A stretch of DNA of 64,000 nucleotides from positions 434,001-498,000 of the forward strand of contig NZ_VOHQ01000003.1 in assembly GCF_009192765.1 (NCBI RefSeq). The letters run 5' to 3'. Below, piece by piece: positions 1 through 10,119 of the stretch. Source of the stretch: Agriterribacter humi. Its GTDB lineage: Bacteria; Bacteroidota; Bacteroidia; Chitinophagales; Chitinophagaceae. The translations under genes and the position numbers were made by a program. The notes below the pieces were generated by a model. It was given only the letters and a program-made list of their open reading frames with translations, made no database searches and was not told where the DNA came from. Position 1 is the stretch's first letter. Every line of letters starts with the position of its first letter.

Positions 1-1
1 T

Positions 2-3000
2 TGGGGTGAACCTGATTATTTTCCTTTTTTAAACAGGGCAAACAAAGCGAACCCTTGGCCCTTGTATGGCAGAACTGAGTTTTGTAACACAGGTCCGGGT
101 TCTGTTAATACAACTATTGGTGTTACTGCGGGGTTCGATGAATACCAATGGCGAAAAAATGATGTAGTGCTCACCGGGTTGGGAACCAGTTCCAATACGC
201 TTACGGTTACGGATATTGGCGTTTACTCATGCCGGATAAGAAAAGGAACAACCTGGTCAGGATGGTCTCCTATTCCGGTTGAGATTAAATACAAAACCAG
301 CACTATTCCGCCTGCAATAAAAGTGAGTGGTTTGGCAAGTAGAGTTTTGCCCGCTCCTGATGGGAAGACTACTGTAAATTTAGAAGTGCCTAAGGGTTTC
401 GCAGGATATAAATGGGAGAAAGTGGGTGATACTACAACACTCAGTACTGGTAACGCGGTAAATGGAGTTGGTATAGGTAGCTATAAGGTGAAGGTTACCG
501 AACAATTTGGTTGTGCCAGCGCATTTAGCGATCCTTTTACAGTTATTAATGCCAATGGTCCCAATAAACCAGATGCTGCAACCGGTCTGATCGCTATCCC
601 GCTTTCCTATACTTCTTTGAAATTGAATTGGAGTAGCAACCCGAACCCGGTTTACCCTCAAACCAATTTTGAAATTTACCAGGCAACCCAGTCCGGCGGC
701 CCTTATCAATTTATAAGCCTGGTTGATGGTAATGTGTTTTCCTTTGTAAAAGAAGGGTTAACTCCCGGAGTTAGATACTATTATATTGTAAGGTCTGTGA
801 GCGGTACAGCAGCAGCCCCTGTTTCAAATGAAGCTTCGGCCATTACGCAAAAGGATATCAATCCTCCAACGGCTCCGGGTAATTTGAATGTGACAGGCTC
901 AGCGAGAAATTACATATCGCTCGCCTGGGGCGAATCAACGGATGATGTGGGTATGGATCATTATGAGATTTATGTCAATAGCATCAAATCCTATGTTACC
1001 TCAGAGACGGAGTATACGGTATATGGGTTGGATTTTGGTAAATCGTATAATTTTACCGTTAAAGCAGTTGATATTGCGGGTAACAAATCCGCAGCCAGTA
1101 ACCAGGTTACAGCTCAGCCTCTGGCTAAAGGGTTAACCTTTAAGCATTATACAGGTATCTGGAATAATTTGCCTGACTTTAATACACTTACTCCAATATT
1201 AACCGGGGTAGTGCCTAATGTAACGCTCGCAAACGCCAGCCAGGCCGAGAATTACGCTTTTTTATGGGAGGGATATATTCGGATTCCGTCAACTGGCAAC
1301 TATATTTTCAGCACCACTTCTGACGACGGAAGCAAGTTATACCTTGCTCCATATAATAGTACAGCAACAGCATTGGTTAATAATGATGGACTTCATGGAT
1401 CTAAATATGCAGAGGGTGCTATTGATAACCTCGCAGCAGGCGTTTATCCCATAACTATTACCTTCTTCCAGCAAGGTGGCGGGGCAAACATGAGCGTATC
1501 CTGGCGGAAAACAGGTCAGAACGGCTGGTCAATGGCTCCCATTCCCGATTCTGCTTTTGTTGATCCTCCATCTACGCCTGCGGGAGCTGTGCCAGCAAAG
1601 CCGTCGAACCTGGCTGCTACAGCGGTTTCTTTTAAAAGAATTAATCTTACATGGACCGACAACGGCAATAATGAAAAATCTTTTGAGCTTTTCCGCTCCA
1701 CAAATCCTCAGGAAAACTTTGTTACTGTTGGAGTGGTGCCTGCTAATACTACCAGCTTTGCAGACACTTTGGTTGAGCCTGCCACAACTTATTATTACAA
1801 GATCAGGGCGATAAATCAATATGGGGAATCGCCGTTTGATAAGACAGGACCGGGTGTGGATTATGCTTATTATGAAAGAACCGGTATGTCGGTAGTGCCA
1901 GATTTCAATACAATGACTTCTGTCAGAACAGGAAGGGTGAGCGCATTTCAATTGGGTATGCAACTAAGGGGGGATAATTTTGCAGTAAAGTTTGATGGAT
2001 TTATTACAATACCGACTACGGGAAGTTATACTTTCTATCTCAAGTCTGACGATGGGTCCAGGTTATACATCAATAACAATCCGGTTGTGAATAATGACGG
2101 ATTGCATGATGCTACCGGTGAGCAGTCCGGTACAGTTTCATTAAACGCAGGCATATACCCGATAAGTGTTACCTTTTTTGAGGCAACAGGAGGCGAGGCA
2201 CTAACCGTAAGTTATCAGGGTCCGGGTATTAATAAGCAAACGATACCCGGGAATGTATTAGGCGATATATTAGCTAATGCCACTACTTTAGCACCACCGC
2301 CCACTCCAGCCGCTCCAACAAATCTAACAGCTCTTGGATTCAGTAACTCTGCTATTAATATTAAATGGGTCAATAGTAGTTTGGCAAACATTACAAATAT
2401 CGAATTGTATCGTTCATATAATGGTAATGCTGATTATGTATTGCTAGCCACACTTCCTGCGAACGCAACCTCCTATAATGATACAGAGTTATACCCCAGC
2501 TCTTTGTTTTATTACAAAGTGAGGGCTACAGGCGAAGGTGGTAATTCGGGGTATAGCAATGAAAAAGACGCTCGTACGCTTGGAGTTATTCCTTCTATAC
2601 TGCCTGTAGAAAATGTGTACATGCGTTTTAACAGCACAGTTCAGGTGCCGGTAGAAGCCACTTCAGGGTCGCCAGTTGCTATAACTTTACAGGTAAGCAA
2701 TCTTCCGGATTTTGCTGCATTTCAGCAAACTGACAATGGAAAAGGAATAATAACTTTTTCTCCTTCGGAAGGTCAGCAAGGCTTATATGGAAATATAGTG
2801 GTTACGGCCTCTAATCCGCAAAATGATAAAAGCACTGTCCAATTTAATCTTACTGTAAATTCGAATTATGTTCCGATTCTTAATAATAATTTAACCAGCT
2901 TATCTGTAAATGAAATGCAAACCAACCAAATTAACCTATCTGCTACCGATGATGATGCGGATGATTATTTGATATGGTCTTTTACAGGCTTGCCGGCATT

Positions 3001-5494
3001 TGCAACTATAACAACTACCAACCGCACTGCTTCTGTATCATTTGCCCCCAATTATGGAGATGCGGGTGTTTACAGAGTAAAAGCAACAGTTAAAGACGGA
3101 CGTAACGGTAAAGATACTTCCTCGTTTGATGTTAAGGTAATTCACGTAGATGCTTCTCATGACCCTAACGACGGAACCGTACCGGCTAAACCTAAAGATA
3201 TAGCTGTTCGGTTTGTTGGTAGTGTTAACGGAGTTCAGGTAACGTGGACAAATATGGCTTATAATGCTACCGGATTTGAGATTTACCGCGCAACGTCAGT
3301 AACAGGGTATTATACGTTATTGAATCCCGGAGCAACGAATAAGGATTCGACATCATATTATGATTATACTGCGGTGGGCAACAAAACATATTTTTATGCT
3401 GTTCGGGCTATAAATACCAATGGGGGAACCAATTCAACCATAGTGATGATTGTTACACCTAACAAAGCGCCTGTGATCAGCGCTGAAGATATATATATAA
3501 AAAGTGGAGATGTAAAAAGTATAGCTATTGTGGCTACAGATGACCCCGGAGATATAATAACGCTTGCAGTATCAAATTTACCCTCATTCGCTACATTTAC
3601 GGATAATGGCAACGGCAATGCTACAATTCATCTTTCCCCAACCGGCACACATATCGGTACATATAATATATCGGTAAAAGCAAGTGATCATTATGGAGCA
3701 ATCTCTGTTAAAACAATAAAGGTCACTGTTACGGATAAGTATATCACTTCCGTATTAGTAAATTTTAATAATAAGGATTATCCGATCAGTTTTGGGCACT
3801 GGAATAGCTTTAATGCTGCGCAGGTTGGGGCGACTGCAGTAGTTAAGAATACCTTACTCTCTAATCTTAAAGAAGAAACGGGTAGTGCTACTACGATGAG
3901 TGTTCAATTGCTTGAGGCATGGGCACAGACTTATACTGGTATGGTTACCGGCAATAATTCGGGAATTTTTCCTGATAGTGTAATGATGACCGGGTATTAT
4001 TTTTATACCAAGTCTACAGTTCCTCAGAAGACAATCAGGATTTCAGGATTGAATAGTGGTAAAAGGTATAATCTGATCTTTTTTGGTAGCAGATCGTACA
4101 CCCAGGCGCAGGTAACTTATTTTACAGCAGGGGGGCAAACCGTTTCATTAGACGCAACCAATAACAGTACTCAAACCACACAAATCAATAGTTTAACTCC
4201 CAGTCAGGGAGGTGTTATTGATGTGGTAATTAAAGCTGATATGGATAGATATGCAGTTATTAATGCAATGGTGATTCAGGAGTATGATAATACGATAATC
4301 CTACCTCCTTTTAATCTTAGTATGAGCAAAAGTACCAGGAGTACTATAAGCCTCTCATGGAAATGTAACGCAACAAACTTGACAGGTTTTGAGATTTGGC
4401 GGTCTGATGCTTCAAATGGTACATATGTAAAACTTCCTGTTACCATTCCCGCTAACACATTTACATATACGGATGGTGGGCTGCAAACCGGTAAGCTTTA
4501 TTATTATAAAGTACGAGCTGTATCAGGTTCAAGCTTTTCCGACTTTAGTGATTACGTTAGCGGTGCAACAATAAAATATTCTATTAATATTAATTTTAAT
4601 GATGGCTCGGAACTTGGACCATCTCAGCCTGCACCATGGAATAATACAAATCAATTGGTTTATGAAGGGTTTATTCTGCCGAATCTGTTGAATGATGATA
4701 ACCAGAACACCGGCATCAACATGACAATAGTAGGCAGCTTAAATTCCTTTAGTGGCACTAACCGGCAAGATAATACTCTAACTACAGGTAATAATTCTGG
4801 AGCTGTTCCCGATATCGTTATGTCTACTTTTTATTTCTTGGAATATGGGCAGATAGGTAAAATTCGGATTGATGGACTGAACCAGAGCATGCGGTACAAT
4901 TTTGTATTCTATGGCGGATGTAAAGATAGAGGCAAAGGCCAGATAACTACATACACAATAGAAAATGAGAACGTAAATTTGGATGCCAAAAACAATACGA
5001 TGAATACTGTACAAATTAATAATATAGTTCCTGATGCAGCGGGAAGTGTGCTAATATCACTTACCCCGACTATTCTTAGTGGATTTGGCTACATTAATAG
5101 TCTTAGTATTCAAGCCGTTGGTACGGACATAGATGGTACACCGTCCGGACGTAAAGTTATTCAGGCCGGAGACAGGAATGTAGCATTATTAGATATAGAT
5201 TCCGGTTCTGTATCAAAAACAGATAGAAATGTAATTTTGGGCGCTTATCCCAATCCGTTTGTAGATGATATCACACTTAAGCTTTCTTTGAATAACCCTG
5301 CCGGCAAGATTATTGCGGTACTTAAAGACATCTCAGGTAGACCAATATTCTCCACTACATTAACGAATCTTAAAAAAGGAATCAGTGAGCATAGGATGGG
5401 ATTAAAGGGAGGCAAACTTCCTGCGGGAACTTATGGAATTCAGCTTCTGGGATTACCAAAAGGAGAAAAAGCCGCAATTATTGTTGTGAAGTAG
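2..5494 (+). CDS. Giant multidomain secreted protein with T9SS sorting domain (5' end outside window)
   Basis: The frame is open to the left edge with no ATG, so this is the 3' part of a longer gene. Numbering residues from nt 62, I see an Ig-like region (1-165), FN3 repeats (about 170-262 and 268-350), a PA14 domain (about 357-500, with an SDDGSKLY core), FN3, a second PA14 (about 598-735, SDDGSRLYI), FN3, cadherin/dystroglycan-like beta-sandwiches, FN3, then two copies of an unrecognised domain of about 170 residues (1230-1408 and 1508-1685) separated by FN3. The last 85 residues (YPNPF start, ending in AAIIVVK) form a type IX secretion C-terminal sorting domain. PA14 and FN3 often bind or space out carbohydrate-active modules, so a cell-surface glycan-binding or glycan-degrading role is likely. 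Any catalytic domain would lie upstream, outside the window. Type IX secretion is well supported; the exact function is unknown. Confidence 0.85.
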   Translation, partial: WGEPDYFPFLNRANKANPWPLYGRTEFCNTGPGSVNTTIGVTAGFDEYQWRKNDVVLTGLGTSSNTLTVTDIGVYSCRIRKGTTWSGWSPIPVEIKYKTSTIPPAIKVSGLASRVLPAPDGKTTVNLEVPKGFAGYKWEKVGDTTTLSTGNAVNGVGIGSYKVKVTEQFGCASAFSDPFTVINANGPNKPDAATGLIAIPLSYTSLKLNWSSNPNPVYPQTNFEIYQATQSGGPYQFISLVDGNVFSFVKEGLTPGVRYYYIVRSVSGTAAAPVSNEASAITQKDINPPTAPGNLNVTGSARNYISLAWGESTDDVGMDHYEIYVNSIKSYVTSETEYTVYGLDFGKSYNFTVKAVDIAGNKSAASNQVTAQPLAKGLTFKHYTGIWNNLPDFNTLTPILTGVVPNVTLANASQAENYAFLWEGYIRIPSTGNYIFSTTSDDGSKLYLAPYNSTATALVNNDGLHGSKYAEGAIDNLAAGVYPITITFFQQGGGANMSVSWRKTGQNGWSMAPIPDSAFVDPPSTPAGAVPAKPSNLAATAVSFKRINLTWTDNGNNEKSFELFRSTNPQENFVTVGVVPANTTSFADTLVEPATTYYYKIRAINQYGESPFDKTGPGVDYAYYERTGMSVVPDFNTMTSVRTGRVSAFQLGMQLRGDNFAVKFDGFITIPTTGSYTFYLKSDDGSRLYINNNPVVNNDGLHDATGEQSGTVSLNAGIYPISVTFFEATGGEALTVSYQGPGINKQTIPGNVLGDILANATTLAPPPTPAAPTNLTALGFSNSAINIKWVNSSLANITNIELYRSYNGNADYVLLATLPANATSYNDTELYPSSLFYYKVRATGEGGNSGYSNEKDARTLGVIPSILPVENVYMRFNSTVQVPVEATSGSPVAITLQVSNLPDFAAFQQTDNGKGIITFSPSEGQQGLYGNIVVTASNPQNDKSTVQFNLTVNSNYVPILNNNLTSLSVNEMQTNQINLSATDDDADDYLIWSFTGLPAFATITTTNRTASVSFAPNYGDAGVYRVKATVKDGRNGKDTSSFDVKVIHVDASHDPNDGTVPAKPKDIAVRFVGSVNGVQVTWTNMAYNATGFEIYRATSVTGYYTLLNPGATNKDSTSYYDYTAVGNKTYFYAVRAINTNGGTNSTIVMIVTPNKAPVISAEDIYIKSGDVKSIAIVATDDPGDIITLAVSNLPSFATFTDNGNGNATIHLSPTGTHIGTYNISVKASDHYGAISVKTIKVTVTDKYITSVLVNFNNKDYPISFGHWNSFNAAQVGATAVVKNTLLSNLKEETGSATTMSVQLLEAWAQTYTGMVTGNNSGIFPDSVMMTGYYFYTKSTVPQKTIRISGLNSGKRYNLIFFGSRSYTQAQVTYFTAGGQTVSLDATNNSTQTTQINSLTPSQGGVIDVVIKADMDRYAVINAMVIQEYDNTIILPPFNLSMSKSTRSTISLSWKCNATNLTGFEIWRSDASNGTYVKLPVTIPANTFTYTDGGLQTGKLYYYKVRAVSGSSFSDFSDYVSGATIKYSININFNDGSELGPSQPAPWNNTNQLVYEGFILPNLLNDDNQNTGINMTIVGSLNSFSGTNRQDNTLTTGNNSGAVPDIVMSTFYFLEYGQIGKIRIDGLNQSMRYNFVFYGGCKDRGKGQITTYTIENENVNLDAKNNTMNTVQINNIVPDAAGSVLISLTPTILSGFGYINSLSIQAVGTDIDGTPSGRKVIQAGDRNVALLDIDSGSVSKTDRNVILGAYPNPFVDDITLKLSLNNPAGKIIAVLKDISGRPIFSTTLTNLKKGISEHRMGLKGGKLPAGTYGIQLLGLPKGEKAAIIVVK

Positions 5495-5512
5495 GTTTAG
5501 TTACTTAATTTT

Positions 5513-5550
5513 AAATGGAAGCATACTTGTTCTATGCTTCCATTTTTTTT
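5513..5550 (+). terminator. Rho-independent terminator after the T9SS protein gene
   Basis: A perfect 12-bp stem (left arm 5513-5524, right arm 5534-5545) encloses a 9-nt loop and runs into a T tract to 5550. It begins 18 nt after the stop codon. The in-frame ATG at 5515 sits inside the left arm and is therefore not a credible start for the next gene. Confidence 0.85.
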
Positions 5551-5580
5551 GAGCCAATTCTATTATTGTTAAAAAAGCTA

Positions 5581-7014
5581 ATGGAAAAGTTTGATCTTAT
5601 ACTGGTAGGCACTGGATTTGCCTCGAGTTTTTTTTTAAGGAAATATCTTGAAAAATCTCCTCTGGATAATCGGGTCCTCGTATTGGAAAGAGGAATAATG
5701 TGTCCTTATACGGAACGGCTAAAAGCTGCAGGAGGAAAACAATCAGATATATTTGAAAAAAGAGTTAAAACAGGGGATACTTTTATCAACGATAGCGAAG
5801 ACAAAGTATGGATGTTTGATCCCAATTTTGGAGGTAGCTCTAATTGCTGGACAGGCTGTACTCCGAGATTTTTACCTAATGACTTCAAGATTAAATCGCT
5901 TTATGGTATGGGTCAGGATTGGCCAATATCTTATGACGAAATAGAACCTTACTACACCCAGGCTGAAGAGATTATGATGATCGCCGGGCCAGAGATTACA
6001 CCCTTCCCCAGGAGTAAGCCTTACCCTTTGCCGCCGCAAACGCTTTCTTCAGTAGACAAATTACTTCAGGATAAGTATAAGGAATTGTACATTAGTCAGC
6101 CAACAGCCAGAGCTACAGTCCCAACAGGTAAAAGAAATGCCTGTTGCACAAGCGCAGTCTGCGGATTGTGCCCGGTAAACAGTAAGTTTACTATTGAAAA
6201 TACTTTAGATTATTTATATGCTGATAAGAGAGTTACGATACGTTATGGTTCGCAAGTACATCATTTGCTAACCGAAAATGACACGATAAAGGGAGTAGCT
6301 TACAAGTACAATGGTAAAGACTACGAGGTGAATGCTGAAATTGTCGCCTTAGGCGCAAATGCAATTTTTAATGCGCATATTTTATTGAATTCTGGTGACA
6401 CTAATCCAAAGACTGGTAAGGGTTTATGTGAACAAAGAGGAACATTTGCTTACCTGTATTTTAAGGATATTGACAATGTTGGAGGTAGCTCTATTATTAC
6501 GGCTAATGGATATATGCTCTATGATGGCGATCATAGAAAAAATGAGGCTGCCTGTATTATTGAAAGCTCCAATATTCCTTTTATTCGCAATGAACCTGGA
6601 AAATGGAGAAAGATAGCGAGATTGAAGTTTGTATTTGAGGACCTTCCTGATGATAATAATAAAGTTGTTTTGAGTGATAATTTTTTAAAACCTGGGGTTC
6701 AATACGCTAAGCATACTTCTTATGTAGACAAGGCAATGAAAAATTTGAAAGGTAACATTGATAAAATATTTTCTTTCTTACCTGTAGAAAAAATTGAGAT
6801 GGATGGCTACTTTCAGAAATCTGAGTACCACATTTGTTCAACTGTTCGGATGAGTGATTCAAAGGAAGAGGGTGTTGTAGACAAAAATCTCATTCATCAT
6901 CAGTATAGAAACCTGTTTATTCTGGGGAGTGGGGTTTATCCAAGCATTACACCGGCAAATCCCACTCTTACGCTATCTGCGCTATCGTTAATGGCTGCGG
7001 ATAAAATATTTTGA
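5581..7014 (+). CDS. GMC-family FAD-dependent oxidoreductase
   Basis: The protein is 477 residues from ATG 5581. The longer reading from 5515 runs through the terminator hairpin and is rejected. It opens with a Rossmann FAD-binding fold (LILVGTGFAS), has a GGSSNCWTG segment after about 80 residues, a Cys-rich patch (CCTSAVCGLCP) mid-protein, and a GMC C-terminal domain with YHICSTVRMS and PANPTLTLSA. These supply the His and Asn normally used by GMC enzymes to oxidise alcohols. The family oxidises sugars, sterols and other alcohols; the substrate here is unknown. The next gene, 22 nt downstream, encodes a small protein with an Arg-Arg signal. This resembles the GMC/small-subunit pairing seen again at 41.5-43.8 kb and suggests an exported complex whose small partner carries the export signal. 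Confidence 0.85.
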   Translation: MEKFDLILVGTGFASSFFLRKYLEKSPLDNRVLVLERGIMCPYTERLKAAGGKQSDIFEKRVKTGDTFINDSEDKVWMFDPNFGGSSNCWTGCTPRFLPNDFKIKSLYGMGQDWPISYDEIEPYYTQAEEIMMIAGPEITPFPRSKPYPLPPQTLSSVDKLLQDKYKELYISQPTARATVPTGKRNACCTSAVCGLCPVNSKFTIENTLDYLYADKRVTIRYGSQVHHLLTENDTIKGVAYKYNGKDYEVNAEIVALGANAIFNAHILLNSGDTNPKTGKGLCEQRGTFAYLYFKDIDNVGGSSIITANGYMLYDGDHRKNEAACIIESSNIPFIRNEPGKWRKIARLKFVFEDLPDDNNKVVLSDNFLKPGVQYAKHTSYVDKAMKNLKGNIDKIFSFLPVEKIEMDGYFQKSEYHICSTVRMSDSKEEGVVDKNLIHHQYRNLFILGSGVYPSITPANPTLTLSALSLMAADKIF

Positions 7015-7036
7015 TTAATATTTTTATTTTGGAATA

Positions 7037-7480
7037 ATGAAGAGAAGAAATTTTATCTGGTTATTAACGACAGGCGCAGCAGGTGTTGCTGCTGGCGGAT
7101 ATATTTTTTTTGAAAATTTTGAAGTGTTAGTGCGTAAGATTATAATAAAGGATACTTCATCTTTGAGCATTTCTACAGAAGAAATTGATAAGTATCTGCT
7201 GGCTTCAAGGGAAAATAAAAGTTTAGTTAATGCTCTGCCATTTTCCAATCAGCAACTATTGAAATGGCATTATCATTTTGATAATCCATTGTTTTCTCTT
7301 CCGTATAATACAAAGTATGAAATAGACCGTAGCCGGATTGTTGGTAACTTTTTGCTTTCAACGGATTTTTTTATTAATAAAATGGATGCTACAACACCTG
7401 TTAAATATATAGGAATATATGATCCATATCAAAAACCTTGTTCCAATCCATTTTCCAATCTATTTTATCCCGATGCGTAG
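7037..7480 (+). CDS. Small exported protein, probable partner of the GMC oxidoreductase
   Basis: This is a 147-residue protein with N-terminal MKRRNF followed by a hydrophobic, Ala/Gly-rich segment to about residue 26, which is a twin-arginine-like or uncleaved signal anchor. The rest is mostly polar and carries no motif I recognise. Position (22 nt after a GMC gene) and the Arg-Arg signal suggest it is a small subunit that carries or anchors the flavoprotein across the inner membrane, as gluconate-2-dehydrogenase subunit 3 does in related complexes. I do not see clear sequence similarity to that family, so the function is inferred from context only. Confidence 0.6.
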   Translation: MKRRNFIWLLTTGAAGVAAGGYIFFENFEVLVRKIIIKDTSSLSISTEEIDKYLLASRENKSLVNALPFSNQQLLKWHYHFDNPLFSLPYNTKYEIDRSRIVGNFLLSTDFFINKMDATTPVKYIGIYDPYQKPCSNPFSNLFYPDA

Positions 7481-7582
7481 CCTATACTTGAGCTGTGTTT
7501 AATTGATAAGACATTTTAGACGAGATTAAATTCTTCGGGTACTAATTTGTTTTCCTTTTTTTCAGGCCTATCTTTATTCTTC

Positions 7583-10072
7583 ATGACGGATATTCATCCA
7601 GATAAAGATCATATCGCTTCTTACGCCGCTCTTTTTGCAGAGATCATCATCCCTTTAGCGCTGCCTAAAAATTATACATGGCAAATACCCTATCATTTAA
7701 AGGATAAGGCAAAAACAGGTTGCCGGGTAGAAGTTATCCTGGGAAAGAATAAAAAATATGCCGGTATTATTAAACGGCTTCATGGTAATAAACCTGTGGC
7801 ATTTGAGCCAAAGGATATTTTGAATGTGCTGGATACAGAACCTATCGTGTTTGAACAGCAGATGAAATTGTGGGAATGGATAGCCCAATATTATATGTGC
7901 AGTGAAGGCGAAGTAATGGCTGCAGCCCTCCCCTCATATTTTAAGCTTAGCAGTGAAACTATTTTATTATGCAATGAGGAATACGGGGATGACTTTTCTG
8001 CGCTTGACAATGATGAATACATTATTGCTGAGGCCCTCCATATAAAAAAAGAATTAAAACTTGCGGAAGTGCAGCAGCTTCTCGATTCATCGCATGTATA
8101 CCCCGTTATTAAAAGATTGATCGAAAAAAATGTGTGTTTTGTATGGGAAGCACTTAAAGAAACATACCGTGCTAAAAAAGAGACCTATATCGTTCTTAAC
8201 CCGGTATATGCAAATGAAGATGCTTTATCCGAACTGATGAATAACTGGGGCAGAGCGCCTAAACAACTGGAATTATTGCTTAGTTACCTGCATCTTACAA
8301 AAACTGAGGGGGAGGTTACCAAATCGGCCCTGCTCAAAAAATCAGGCGCTTCCGATGCACAATTAAAAGGACTAAGTGAGAAAAATATTCTATGGCTTGA
8401 AAAGCGGGCGGTTGACCGTTTGCGTTATCTCCCGCTTCATATCAACGTTGATTTTAGCCTGACCTCCGCACAACAGGAAGCATATGAAAAGCTGAATGCA
8501 TTGTTTGTTGAGAAGCAGGTTTGCCTTTTACATGGCATCACCTCAAGTGGAAAAACGCAGATATATATAAAGTTAATTGAGCAGTATGTTCACCAGGGCA
8601 AACAGGTGCTTTACCTGCTACCTGAAATCGCGCTCACTTCCCAGATCATACGCCGTCTGCAAAAGCATTTTGGCGGGTATATAGGAATTTATCATAGTAA
8701 ATTTAGCCAGAACGAAAGGATAGAAATATGGAATAAGATCAAAAGCGGGGAACTGAAGATCATACTGGGGGCACGATCTTCCCTTTTTCTTCCATTTACC
8801 GACCTGGGTTTAATTGTAGTAGATGAAGAGCATGATACTTCCTTTAAGCAGCACGACCCGGCTCCCAGGTATAACGCAAGAGACAGTGCTATATATTATG
8901 CGGGACTTTTTGAGGCAAAAATTTTGTTAGGCAGTGCAACCCCATCTGTTGAAAGTTATTTTAATGCATCGCAGGGTAAATATGGCATAGTGGCGTTGAA
9001 CGAAAGATATGGGGGTGTGGATCTGCCGGCAATTGAAATTATAGATACAAAACAAATTGTAAGAAAAGATAAGTCGAAGATTATCCTTTCACCACAATTA
9101 AAGGAAGCGATAGAAAAATCATTAGAAAGAGACAAACAAGTTATATTATTTCAAAACCGGAGAGGTTATTCGCCTTACCAGATCTGTGCCGTTTGCGGAT
9201 GGATACCACAATGCAAGCACTGCGATGTTAGCCTCACTTATCACAAACTCAGTAACAAGCTGGTTTGTCATTATTGCGGAACAATATACCCTAATGTAAC
9301 CACTTGTGCTGCATGTGGCAGCTATGCTTTTGTACAACGTAATTTTGGAACAGAGAAAATTGAAGAATACCTGGAAGAGACTTTTCCAAAAGCAAAAATA
9401 GCACGGATGGATATAGACAGTGTGCGGGGCAAACATGCACACGATAGTCTTATACAATTGTTTGAACAGAAACGGATAGATATTCTTGTGGGTACTCAAA
9501 TGGTGGTAAAGGGTTTAGATTTTGAGCATGTCAGCCTGGTTGGTATCCTGGACGCTGACAGCCTTTTAAGTTTTGCAGATTTCAGGGTAAATGAAAGGGC
9601 CTTTCAGTTGATGGAACAGGTAAGCGGCCGGGCGGGCAGAAAAGAAGAGAGGGGCAGGGTACTGATCCAGGTGGTTAACACTAAGCATCCGGTACTTCAT
9701 TTTGTACAACAGCATGATTATGCTGCATTCTTCAGGTTTGAGATAGAAGGCCGCGAACGATTTTTCTATCCTCCGTATTCCCGTATTATACTTATTACAT
9801 TCCGGCATAAATTAAAAGAACGAACTTCGGAAGCGGCTCAATATTTTGCGTTGGGATTACAAAAGGAACTTGGGAAATATATAGTTGGGCCGGCTGAGCC
9901 TCCTGTTAACCGGGTGCGTAACCAATACCTGATGGAGCTATTATTGAAGATTCCGAAGGACACTGTTTTTATTAACCGCTGTAAGGCTTTTATAAAAGAT
10001 CAGATCGTTCTGTTGCATCAAAATAAAAAATTCAGAAGTGTAGTAATTGTTGTCAATGTAGACGCCGTATAA
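7583..10072 (+). CDS. priA: Primosomal protein N' (PriA DNA helicase)
   Basis: PriA is the 3'-to-5' helicase that recognises stalled forks and reloads the replisome. The start chosen is ATG 7583 (829 residues); the frame could extend 12 codons upstream only by using TTG 7547. Visible features are an N-terminal PriA-type DNA-binding region, Walker A GITSSGKT at about residue 317, a DEEH Walker B box at about 413, a pair-wise zinc-binding set of Cys residues between about 534 and 580 (CAVC, CKHC, CHYC, CAAC), the helicase segment VGTQMVVKGLDF and a QVSGRAGR motif near 685. Length and motif order are normal for the family. It is flanked by unrelated genes and seems to be monocistronic or to share a transcript with the EcsC gene. 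Confidence 0.97.
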   Translation: MTDIHPDKDHIASYAALFAEIIIPLALPKNYTWQIPYHLKDKAKTGCRVEVILGKNKKYAGIIKRLHGNKPVAFEPKDILNVLDTEPIVFEQQMKLWEWIAQYYMCSEGEVMAAALPSYFKLSSETILLCNEEYGDDFSALDNDEYIIAEALHIKKELKLAEVQQLLDSSHVYPVIKRLIEKNVCFVWEALKETYRAKKETYIVLNPVYANEDALSELMNNWGRAPKQLELLLSYLHLTKTEGEVTKSALLKKSGASDAQLKGLSEKNILWLEKRAVDRLRYLPLHINVDFSLTSAQQEAYEKLNALFVEKQVCLLHGITSSGKTQIYIKLIEQYVHQGKQVLYLLPEIALTSQIIRRLQKHFGGYIGIYHSKFSQNERIEIWNKIKSGELKIILGARSSLFLPFTDLGLIVVDEEHDTSFKQHDPAPRYNARDSAIYYAGLFEAKILLGSATPSVESYFNASQGKYGIVALNERYGGVDLPAIEIIDTKQIVRKDKSKIILSPQLKEAIEKSLERDKQVILFQNRRGYSPYQICAVCGWIPQCKHCDVSLTYHKLSNKLVCHYCGTIYPNVTTCAACGSYAFVQRNFGTEKIEEYLEETFPKAKIARMDIDSVRGKHAHDSLIQLFEQKRIDILVGTQMVVKGLDFEHVSLVGILDADSLLSFADFRVNERAFQLMEQVSGRAGRKEERGRVLIQVVNTKHPVLHFVQQHDYAAFFRFEIEGRERFFYPPYSRIILITFRHKLKERTSEAAQYFALGLQKELGKYIVGPAEPPVNRVRNQYLMELLLKIPKDTVFINRCKAFIKDQIVLLHQNKKFRSVVIVVNVDAV

Positions 10073-10119
10073 TGATCGCAGCACACAACAGTCTATATTC
10101 CATCTTTAATTTTAAATAA

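Noticed and set aside
5515-5580. Upstream extension of the GMC flavoprotein from ATG 5515
   Set aside because: This ATG lies within the left arm of a strong terminator hairpin, and the extra 22 residues precede an otherwise normal FAD-binding start at 5581.
7547-7582. TTG start for priA 12 codons upstream
   Set aside because: ATG 7583 gives the usual length, and the upstream residues are a hydrophobic run not expected in PriA.
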